Of a DNA stretch of 5,842 nucleotides, positions 1-5,842 are shown one piece after another (position 1 is the first letter of the stretch; the number at the start of each line of letters is the position of its first letter). The position numbers and the translations under genes are program-made. The notes under the pieces are model-generated. The model saw only the letters and a program-made list of their open reading frames with translations, ran no database searches and had not been told where the DNA came from. The DNA comes from Desulfotomaculum sp. (lineage in GTDB: Bacteria; Bacillota; Desulfotomaculia; Desulfotomaculales; Nap2-2B), in NCBI GenBank assembly GCA_003445555.1, contig DMDI01000044.1, positions 1 through 5,842 of the forward strand. The letters run 5' to 3'.

Positions 1-1
1 C

Positions 2-3000
2 CGGCGTTTTTTAAATGGGCCCGCGGTAAGCACACCTTCTCCCTGGTTATTTAATTTTGCGGCGGCAACCACTTTAGTCTCTGGCTACCCGATTTTATTC
101 CAGAACACCGCAAAGCTTTTGAGTCCCGGCTATCTATCGCCCCTGCTTTTTATTTCTGGTTTGGCTACCGCTATTTTAAGCCAGAGCATTCCCGGGCTGC
201 TTTTGTTTACGGCCATAGGAGCCGTTTCCCGGTTGCCGGTCAGAACAAATCACGCCTTTTTACCTTCCCAGCCGGGAATAGAGCCAGCCTGCCAGCCTAT
301 CTGGCCTGGTGAGCTAGAAAGAGCAGCCCACAATAACTTAAAATACAGTGTTTTAAGCGGGGTGTTAACCGGAAGTGCCGGCCGGGGAGTGGCTATGGCC
401 CTGGCCTCCTGTCCCGGTTATAATACTAACTTTATCTTTGCCCCGCGCCTTATAGCCGGGCGGCAGGCTGAAAAGCAAAAAATTTATTGGCGGGACCGCC
501 AAGCGACGCAACTTATACCCCAGGTAAGAACGGTTATTTTTACTGACGTAAATGTTTTATGTACGCCGGCCGGGGTAGGAGATATTATCCCCATGGTAGG
601 GGTGAGCAAACAAAAACTTTTAGCCGTTTTAAGGGTATTGACTCAGGCCGCCGCTCACCCGTTGGCTCCCATTTGCGCTAATTGCGCCAAAATTGACGGA
701 TTTAAATTAACTTCTCCGCCAATAGTAGAGGTCTTTGAAAAAAAGGCGGAGGGAATAAGAGGAGAGATAAACCGTGAACCGGTAGAAGTGGGCACAACTG
801 CCTTTATAGAACGCTCCTTAAGCGATTGGGCTGCCCTTAAGGTAAAGCAGCTTACTCATTTAAGGCAGGTACCTTTCTTGGTGGTGCAAAAAGGTCGTTT
901 GTTAGGCATAGCCGGCGTTAAATACCGCCTGAATCCGGAGGCAACGCCAACAATGGTTTATTTACGTACGATGGGCGTTAGCCAGTTGGCCCTGGCGTCT
1001 TCCGGCGTAGTGGCGGAAATGACCGCCCAAAGATTAGGGCTGGCTTATTTTTCTTCTCCGGTACAGGCCCAGGCAGCTTTACCTAAAATTATGGTGATTA
1101 GCTCTTTAGGACAGCAGACAGATGCTTCCGAAGAAATACTTGCCTTAGCCGGCTTAAAAGTGTTGTTTACCGGTACGGTAAGCGAAGAAAATGACCAGGT
1201 TTGTCCTGAGGGGAATTATGGGGCCGGTATAGTTATTCACGGTAGTGAATTAAGTAAGCTAAAAGAGCTTTTTAGTCTTGCCTGGATAGCAGAGAACAAA
1301 ATCCAGGAAAATACAGTCTCATTTAATTTAAAGAATCAACTCGGACTTTTCTTAGGTGCTTTTGGCTGGCTATCTCCTTTAAACGCCTTACTTTACTACC
1401 AACTAACCACTTTGGTTTTAGGGATAAACTCCTGCCTGGGCTTGTCAAGCAGAAAGCCGGGCTTAAAAAACAACAGGGGAAAAGGGGGAGGCCCCGCTAA
1501 CCCGGGAAATAAACCTGGTCTCACTTTGATTAAAGCTCCCCCGGAAGCAGAAAATCTACCGGAGAAAAACAGCCCGGCTTTAAACAGGTCGAATGAAATT
1601 TTATCCCCGGGCTTTAACGGCCACCAGTGGGCCAGTTTGCCGGTGGAGGAGGTTTTAGCCCGGTTAAAAACGGATTTAAAAAACGGTCTTTCCGCGAGTG
1701 AATCAAATAAACGTTTATCCTTATACGGCTTAAACCAACTGCCGGAAGTAAAAAAACCAGGACTCATGCTACATTTTGGGGAACAGTTAAAAAATATTAT
1801 GCTGCAAACATTAATAGGGGCGGCCACAATTTGCTTGTTTTTAGGCCAAAGAAACGATGCCTTGACTATTTACGCCATTGTTTTTATGAACGCCGTTTTC
1901 GGGGTAGTTCAAGAAAGAAAAGCCGAAAATACCCTGGCCGCCTTGCGGCAGCTGACTAGCCCTACGGCCCGGGCACGCCGGGAGGGTCAGATAACCCAGA
2001 TTCCCGCGGCCCAACTGGTCCCAGGAGACGTTATTACTTTGCAGCCGGGGGATAAAGTTCCCGCTGACGCGCGCCTTTTAAGCTTAAGTAACCTGGAAAT
2101 AGACGAAGCAATTTTAACCGGGGAATCTTTACCCCGCCGTAAAAGGGCAGCTCCTCAAGAAAACTGCCTGGTCTTATATGATTGTTATAATATGTGTTTT
2201 ACGGGCACTACCGTTACCCGGGGAAAAGCAGTAGCCGCCGTGGTGGCTACGGGATTGTCTACCGAGATTGGCCAAATTGCCCGGTTAATGCAAAACGAAA
2301 ATAAAAGGGAAACCCCTCTGCAGCACAAACTAACCAGCATAAGTCAAGGGGTGCTCTGGGGCTGTCTTGCGGCCAGCGGTATGTTTATCGCGGCCGGCCT
2401 GGCAAGGGGCGAAAAACTTTGGCAAATGTTATTTACCAGTGTTAGCCTGGCGGTCGCGGCTATTCCGGAAGGCTTACCGGCCACCGTTACTCTGGCTTTA
2501 GCCGCCGGGGTGCAGCGCATGGCCACCCAAAATGCCGTGGTCCGTCAGTTAGCCGGAGTAGAAACACTTGGTTGCGCCACCGTAATTTGCAGTGATAAAA
2601 CGGGTACTTTAACGAAAAACAAACAAACGGTAAAAACTGTTTACCGCGCTGAAAAATTTTATCAGCTATTGCCTGGCGAAAATATCCTGGCTAAAGTAGT
2701 CACCTCACCGGCGGAAGAAGCGGACCTTTTAAGCCTTCTTAAAGCCGGTGTTTTGTGTAATGACGCGCGTTTAAACTTTGCGGAAGGAAAACTTAAAATT
2801 ATTGGCGACCCTTTAGAAGGAGCCCTTTTAAAACTGGCCGGCGACGCCAAAATTAATCCCCAGGAGCTACAACAACGGCACTTACGGGTAGCCGAAATCC
2901 CCTTTGATGCCGAGCGCAAGCGGATGACCGTAATCTGTCAGGAACAGGGGGCTTATTTCGCTTACTGCAAAGGGGCCCCGGAAAAAATTCTTTCCCGCAG

Positions 3001-4327
3001 CACCAGGTATCAGAAAGAAGGGGAAGTTTTACCCTTAGATACCCAGGCTAAAGCTAAAATTGAGGAGGCGTGTGAAAGACTTACCCAACAGGCGCTACGG
3101 GTGCTGGCCTTTGCTTACCGTAAAGACCGGTCCCCGGCTTTAAAAGAAGAGAGGGAAAAAGATTTAATTTTTCTTGGTCTGGTAGGCCTCTATGACCCAT
3201 TAAGAACCGAGGTAAAAAAAGCGGTGGCTTTATGCCGCAAGGCCGGGATTAAAGTAGTTATGCTTACGGGGGACCATCCTAATACGGCCTGCGCCGTAGG
3301 AAAAGAGCTTGGTTTAGTCCAGGAGGGCCGGCGCGTTGTTTGCGGACGGGAGCTGGAAAAGAGCTCAGAGGCCGAATTAAATAAAGTGGTAAAAGACACC
3401 AATATTTTTGCCCGGGTTTCGCCCCACCATAAATTAAAAATCGTCCAGGCTTTACAAAGACAGGGTAATATTGTGGTTATGGTTGGGGACGGGGTTAACG
3501 ATGCCCCGGCCGTAAAAAAGGCCAACATTGGGGTATGTATGGGGAGAAACGGTACCGACGTTACCCGGGAGGCTTCTACTATTGTGATTACGGACGATAA
3601 TTTTGCCACCATTGTAAAGGCGGTTGAAGAGGGACGGGGTACTTACGAAAACATCCGCAAATCAGTACGCTACCAACTGGCTACCAATAGCGGGGAAATA
3701 ATCTTAATGCTAAGCAGCGTGATACTGGGTTTACCTCTGCCTCTAGTTCCTTTGCAATTGCTGTGGTTGAATATTTTGGGCGATGGTCTGCCGGCGTTAG
3801 CCTTGTGCCTGGACCCCCCGGCTGAAGATGTCATGGCCTTACCGCCAAGGCCAGTTAAAAGTAAGTTTTTTGACCCCGTTTACACCCGCAAAATTTTGCT
3901 CCGGGGTATAACGATTGGGGCTACTAGTTTGGGTAGCTATATTTACACATTAAATACGGGTAAAAACACCAGCCATGCCCGATCCGTGGTCTTAAGTACG
4001 ATCACGCTGAGTCAGATGCTCCACGCTTTAGATTGCCGCTGGGAACGTAAGACGGCGGTCCGGCCGGAGATACATAATAAATACCTTTTGGCCGCCGTAG
4101 GCTCCTCGTGCGTCCTTCTTTTAGGAACCTTATATTTACCTGGTTTGCGCCTGCTCTTCCAAACCTGGCCGCTTAACTTAAAAGACTGGTTAGTGATTAT
4201 GACCGGCACCGGTTTAAGCGCGGGCTTAGACTATTTAACCGGCTTATTAATGCCGCCTGATCAAGAAAAAACTGACCTTAAGCCGGAATTGCCTGGGACT
4301 CTTCCTGCCACAGGTAGATTAAACTAG
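2..4327 (+). CDS. Large P-type cation ATPase: degenerate P1B-like half fused to an active P2 (Ca2+-ATPase-like) half; 5' partial
   Basis: Probable ATP-driven cation export pump of the inner membrane. The frame is open to the left edge. A TTG at 119 is not a credible start, because the 39 codons before it encode a membrane segment (LVSGYPILF) typical of heavy-metal ATPases. Residues below count from that TTG as 1. Residues 1-441 resemble a P1B ATPase without working motifs. Residues 442-500 are a Gly/Pro/Lys linker. Residues 501-1402 form a complete P2 pump: N-terminal cation-ATPase domain (501-575), TGES 667-670 in the actuator domain, M4 PEGLP 783-787, DKTGT with phosphorylated D826, nucleotide-site KGAPE 951-955, TGD 1050-1052, GDGVND 1123-1128 and ten predicted membrane segments. 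SERCA-type ligands E784, N1190, E1193, N1218 and D1222 are kept, so Ca2+ is the best guess; Mn2+ or another cation is possible. The fused layout recalls mycobacterial CtpH/CtpI. The end overlaps the convergent gene by 50 bases. Confidence 0.93.
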   Translation, partial: RRFLNGPAVSTPSPWLFNFAAATTLVSGYPILFQNTAKLLSPGYLSPLLFISGLATAILSQSIPGLLLFTAIGAVSRLPVRTNHAFLPSQPGIEPACQPIWPGELERAAHNNLKYSVLSGVLTGSAGRGVAMALASCPGYNTNFIFAPRLIAGRQAEKQKIYWRDRQATQLIPQVRTVIFTDVNVLCTPAGVGDIIPMVGVSKQKLLAVLRVLTQAAAHPLAPICANCAKIDGFKLTSPPIVEVFEKKAEGIRGEINREPVEVGTTAFIERSLSDWAALKVKQLTHLRQVPFLVVQKGRLLGIAGVKYRLNPEATPTMVYLRTMGVSQLALASSGVVAEMTAQRLGLAYFSSPVQAQAALPKIMVISSLGQQTDASEEILALAGLKVLFTGTVSEENDQVCPEGNYGAGIVIHGSELSKLKELFSLAWIAENKIQENTVSFNLKNQLGLFLGAFGWLSPLNALLYYQLTTLVLGINSCLGLSSRKPGLKNNRGKGGGPANPGNKPGLTLIKAPPEAENLPEKNSPALNRSNEILSPGFNGHQWASLPVEEVLARLKTDLKNGLSASESNKRLSLYGLNQLPEVKKPGLMLHFGEQLKNIMLQTLIGAATICLFLGQRNDALTIYAIVFMNAVFGVVQERKAENTLAALRQLTSPTARARREGQITQIPAAQLVPGDVITLQPGDKVPADARLLSLSNLEIDEAILTGESLPRRKRAAPQENCLVLYDCYNMCFTGTTVTRGKAVAAVVATGLSTEIGQIARLMQNENKRETPLQHKLTSISQGVLWGCLAASGMFIAAGLARGEKLWQMLFTSVSLAVAAIPEGLPATVTLALAAGVQRMATQNAVVRQLAGVETLGCATVICSDKTGTLTKNKQTVKTVYRAEKFYQLLPGENILAKVVTSPAEEADLLSLLKAGVLCNDARLNFAEGKLKIIGDPLEGALLKLAGDAKINPQELQQRHLRVAEIPFDAERKRMTVICQEQGAYFAYCKGAPEKILSRSTRYQKEGEVLPLDTQAKAKIEEACERLTQQALRVLAFAYRKDRSPALKEEREKDLIFLGLVGLYDPLRTEVKKAVALCRKAGIKVVMLTGDHPNTACAVGKELGLVQEGRRVVCGRELEKSSEAELNKVVKDTNIFARVSPHHKLKIVQALQRQGNIVVMVGDGVNDAPAVKKANIGVCMGRNGTDVTREASTIVITDDNFATIVKAVEEGRGTYENIRKSVRYQLATNSGEIILMLSSVILGLPLPLVPLQLLWLNILGDGLPALALCLDPPAEDVMALPPRPVKSKFFDPVYTRKILLRGITIGATSLGSYIYTLNTGKNTSHARSVVLSTITLSQMLHALDCRWERKTAVRPEIHNKYLLAAVGSSCVLLLGTLYLPGLRLLFQTWPLNLKDWLVIMTGTGLSAGLDYLTGLLMPPDQEKTDLKPELPGTLPATGRLN

Positions 4328-5006
4328 CTACCTTTAAAGTAATTTCTTCCCTTAAAATATGGGTAAAGTTGTGTAAAATGCCCTCTAAACTTTGTTCCAG
4401 ATAAAAAGGAGCTTCTATTTTTTGATTTTCCCAGTGTTTTTGCCAGGAACTTATTTTCTTAAAAAATTTTCCGCCTGGTAAAAGGTTAATAATTTCTTCC
4501 CCGATAATTTCGTAAAAAGGTTTGGCCAAAAGAAAGTTTTTAATCATGTCTCCGCCAGGCAAAGTTTCAAATAAATTACCGTCTACCTGCTCGGAAATCC
4601 ATTCCTCCAGGGCGACCGCCGTTCTTTTTAACTGAACCAACCGTTGGGCGCAAACAAAGGCTTCCGTTAGAGGCTCAAAATCCATCTTTAAGGAATTTAA
4701 GCCATCTTCTAATTCACGGCTTATTTCTGACCATAAGTGTTCCTGGTTAATTATTTGTTTTAAAGCCTTCAGCAGTTGTTGGCGTAAAAAAAGAAGCTGC
4801 AGGGAAGTAAAAAAATTGTTTTGGATCACTTGGGCTAAGGGCAGGTTCTGGCTAAACATTTCTGGCGTAAAATTTTTTATTTCGGCCTTAAGCCCCTCTT
4901 TAAAAAAGTTTAACTCCTCGTCAATAGCCTGAAAACACTTTTCGGTTATTTCACAGGCATTGGCTAAATAATTGGAAATTGAAGATGCCCCTAGTTTTGC
5001 TTCCAT
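4278..5006 (-). CDS. Hypothetical helical protein, 242 aa, with twin LPGG motifs
   Basis: I do not recognise this family and assign no function. The start is an ATG at 5006-5004 with a perfect AGGAGG 8 bases upstream, which makes this a convincing gene despite the unknown product. No signal peptide or clear membrane span is visible, so it is probably cytoplasmic. The sequence is rich in Leu, Glu, Lys and Phe and looks almost wholly alpha-helical. The breaks are two matching Leu-Pro-Gly-Gly turns at residues 149-152 and 176-179, each followed by a hydrophobic/basic stretch (DMIKNFLL and KFFKKISS), suggesting a small internal duplication. Base composition is low: three 60-base rows I counted gave 32-37% GC, against 55-63% in the downstream-coordinate SLH gene. 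Its 3' end overlaps the convergent ATPase by 50 bases. The promoter region carries a six-copy TTAACA array, so phosphate-starvation control is a reasonable inference. A phasin-like or PhoU-like helical protein was considered, but no diagnostic motif supports either. Confidence 0.85.
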   Translation of the reverse strand: MEAKLGASSISNYLANACEITEKCFQAIDEELNFFKEGLKAEIKNFTPEMFSQNLPLAQVIQNNFFTSLQLLFLRQQLLKALKQIINQEHLWSEISRELEDGLNSLKMDFEPLTEAFVCAQRLVQLKRTAVALEEWISEQVDGNLFETLPGGDMIKNFLLAKPFYEIIGEEIINLLPGGKFFKKISSWQKHWENQKIEAPFYLEQSLEGILHNFTHILREEITLKVASLIYLWQEESQAIPA

Positions 5007-5014
5007 AAAATTAA

Positions 5015-5020
5015 CCTCCT
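5015..5020 (-). promoter_or_regulatory. Ribosome binding site of the 242-aa gene
   Basis: The - strand reads AGGAGG here, a perfect Shine-Dalgarno core, with 8 bases before the ATG at 5006-5004. It fixes the start of the hypothetical gene and is the main evidence that this reading frame is translated. Confidence 0.9.
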
Positions 5021-5099
5021 CATCGCTTATTTTTTTGGTAACTATTACTCAGTTTTGGTTTCTTTAAACTTACTTTGGCTCTTTACCATCCTATTTGTT

Positions 5100-5105
5100 A
5101 TTTTA
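5100..5105 (-). promoter_or_regulatory. Candidate -10 box (TAAAAT) for the 242-aa gene
   Basis: The - strand reads TAAAAT (5 of 6 matches to TATAAT), 9 bases downstream of the last TTAACA hexamer (5120-5115). No good -35 hexamer sits at 17 +/- 1 bases; the hexamer one unit further up is 20 bases away. A weak -35 replaced by activator boxes ending near -20 is what PhoP-activated promoters of Bacillus look like. Transcription would start near 5093, giving a leader of roughly 87 bases. A second, poorer -10 candidate, TAGGAT, lies at 5087-5092. The placement is inference from sequence only. Confidence 0.45.
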
Positions 5106-5114
5106 AAGAATAAT

Positions 5115-5175
5115 TGTTAAGTTTTTGTTAAGTTTTTGTTAAGTTTTTGTTAAGTTTTTGTTAAGTTTTTGTTAA
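5115..5175 (-). promoter_or_regulatory. PhoP/PhoB-box-like operator array (6 x TTAACA-N5)
   Basis: On the - strand, TTAACA occurs at 5175-5170, 5164-5159, 5153-5148, 5142-5137, 5131-5126 and 5120-5115, always separated by the 5 bases AAAAC. In Bacillus the phosphate-starvation response regulator PhoP binds direct repeats of TT(A/C/T)A(A/C/T)A with about 5-bp spacers, usually in sets of four located about -20 to -60. The match here covers hexamer, spacer length, orientation and position just upstream of a candidate -10. Six copies would fit three PhoP dimers. The regulated gene would be the 242-aa protein. Another OmpR-family regulator with 11-bp half-site spacing remains possible, and no pho gene is in the window to confirm the link. 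Confidence 0.6.
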
Positions 5176-5181
5176 GTTTTT
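5116..5181. repeat. Six perfect tandem copies of an 11-bp unit
   Basis: The + strand unit GTTAAGTTTTT starts at 5116, 5127, 5138, 5149, 5160 and 5171, six uninterrupted identical copies (66 bases). The last copy runs into two further T bases. The array is wholly intergenic, between the end of the SLH gene and the promoter of the 242-aa gene. Perfect identity points either to recent expansion by replication slippage or to selection on each copy as a protein-binding site. The period of 11 bp is about one helical turn, so all copies would face the same side of the DNA. Confidence 0.97.
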
Positions 5182-5209
5182 TTGAAGCACCCTTTTTAGC
5201 TTCTTTCAC

Positions 5210-5842
5210 TCATTTCTTCTCCATGAATAAGTTAATCATTTTGGCCGATTCGGCCCGGGTGGCGTTTTTCGTTGGCCCAAAGGTGTTGTCCGGGTAGCCG
5301 TTAATCAAGCCTTCGGCTACGGCAACGATGACATGTCCTTTGGCCCAAGCGGCAATTTGGGCGTCGTCTTTAAATTTCGTCGTTTGGCCTGCCTTGGCCA
5401 AGGCTTCGCTTTCCTTACCCATGGCCCTCACCAGGATTACGGCAATTTCCTGGCGGCTGATGTAATCATTGGGCCTGAACTTACCGCCGCTGCCCTTCAC
5501 CAGTCCGGCCTTGGCCGCCGCCTCAACATAACCGTAAGACCAGTGAGTGGACGGAACATCAACAAAGGTCGGGGAGGAGGGTTTTATCTCCGACAGGCCC
5601 ACCGCGCCAACGATAATTTTGGCAAATTCGGCCCGGGTAATGTTTTTGCCCGGCTTGTAAGTGCCATCAGGATAACCGGCAATAATTCCTTTTTCGCAAA
5701 GGGCCTTAATGTAAGCCGCGGCCCAGTGGCCGGCCGGTACGTCGGTAAATTCACACTTTGGTACCGGGGGAACCTCTTTTTTCAAAGTGGTAAAGCTCCA
5801 GGTTATGGCGTCGTTTTCTGTGTTGTTATCTTCTCTTTTTAT
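5210..5842 (-). CDS. S-layer homology (SLH) surface protein, C-terminal part with three SLH domains; 5' partial
   Basis: This is the C-terminal end of an exported, cell-wall-anchored protein. The frame runs off the right edge. A TTG at 5785-5783 is not a believable start, because the 19 codons before it are coding and end in AITWSFTT, the closing strand typical of bacterial Ig-like (Big_5/SbsA-type) domains. Counting from that TTG as 1, a short Pro-rich linker (4-9) leads to SLH1 (about 12-64), SLH2 (73-123) and SLH3 (138-188). Each has the expected pattern of FxDV or FKDD start, aromatic H/AW, a GYPDGT-like turn and an (I/A)(T/S)R(A/Q)E motif (49-53, 109-113, 175-179). Three SLH domains bind secondary cell-wall polymer and hold the protein on the surface. 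The chain ends two residues after SLH3, as is usual. Two 60-base rows I counted gave 55% and 63% GC, well above the neighbouring gene. The N-terminal function lies outside the window. Confidence 0.95.
   Translation of the reverse strand: MKREDNNTENDAITWSFTTLKKEVPPVPKCEFTDVPAGHWAAAYIKALCEKGIIAGYPDGTYKPGKNITRAEFAKIIVGAVGLSEIKPSSPTFVDVPSTHWSYGYVEAAAKAGLVKGSGGKFRPNDYISRQEIAVILVRAMGKESEALAKAGQTTKFKDDAQIAAWAKGHVIVAVAEGLINGYPDNTFGPTKNATRAESAKMINLFMEKK

Larger units (their letters stand above)
5007..5209. other. Intergenic regulatory region, 203 bp, AT-rich
   Basis: Non-coding gap between two genes that both point left. From right to left it contains a weak 5-bp inverted repeat (5184-5203) just after the SLH stop codon, the six-copy 11-bp array, a candidate -10 box, a leader of roughly 87 bases without any open frame I can support, and the AGGAGG site. 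I see no tRNA, riboswitch or strong intrinsic terminator in it. Confidence 0.8.

Noticed and set aside
119..121. TTG as the start codon of the ATPase.
   Set aside because: The frame is open for 39 codons before it, those codons encode a plausible membrane segment, and there is no Shine-Dalgarno site upstream. The gene starts outside the window.
1645..1652. GGAGGAGG inside the ATPase gene as an internal ribosome binding site giving a separate P2 pump.
   Set aside because: No ATG, GTG or TTG lies at a usable distance downstream, and the bases simply encode Glu-Glu-Val in the P2 N-terminal domain.
1396..1827. Antisense frame of 143 codons opposite the linker and P2 N-terminal domain.
   Set aside because: Its composition mirrors the biased Gly/Pro/Lys linker on the coding strand, and no domain can be recognised.
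3190..3612. Long antisense frame (140 codons) inside the ATPase gene.
   Set aside because: It is a shadow of the ATPase P domain (TGD to GDGVND region), with no recognisable product and no ribosome binding site seen.
5037..5050. Small palindrome GTAACTATTAC in the leader as an operator or riboswitch stem.
   Set aside because: There are only 4 paired bases on each side, which is expected by chance in AT-rich DNA.
5116..5181. The tandem repeat as a CRISPR array or replication-origin iteron set.
   Set aside because: The units are directly adjacent with no unique spacers, far too short for CRISPR, and there is no replication gene or DnaA box nearby.
5184..5203. Inverted repeat GAAGC/GCTTC just after the SLH stop as an intrinsic terminator.
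   Set aside because: The stem is only 5 bp with a 10-base loop, and in the transcript direction it is followed by A bases, not a U run.

Overview
The window holds the 3' part of one large gene on the + strand and two genes on the - strand. The style suggests a Gram-positive-type anaerobe of the Clostridia/Peptococcaceae kind. Reasons are S-layer homology (SLH) domains, a strong AGGAGG ribosome binding site, Bacillus/Clostridium-type PhoP boxes (TTAACA-N5 repeats) and intermediate, patchy GC. This assignment is inference; no marker gene is present.

Layout. Bases 2-4327 (+) encode a very large P-type ATPase that is open at the left edge. Its N-terminal part is a catalytically dead, shortened heavy-metal (P1B-like) ATPase. 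This is fused through a Gly/Pro/Lys-rich linker to a complete, apparently active P2 (SERCA/PMCA-like) cation pump. Its stop codon lies 50 bases inside the end of a convergent gene (4278-5006, -) for a 242-residue helical protein I do not recognise. Upstream of that gene, bases 5007-5209 are a non-coding, AT-rich region. It holds a Shine-Dalgarno site, a candidate -10 box and six perfect 11-bp tandem repeats. On the - strand these repeats read as six TTAACA hexamers with 5-bp spacers, which is the PhoP-box arrangement of phosphate-starvation promoters. Bases 5210-5842 (-) are the C-terminal end of a surface protein: the tail of a probable bacterial Ig-like domain followed by three SLH domains. 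It is open at the right edge.

How they fit together. There is no evidence of one shared operon. The SLH gene and the unknown gene point the same way, but the repeat/promoter block separates them, so the unknown gene probably has its own, possibly phosphate-controlled, transcription unit. The ATPase converges on it. The two most notable items are the six-copy PhoP-box-like array in front of an orphan gene and the pseudo-ATPase/ATPase fusion.
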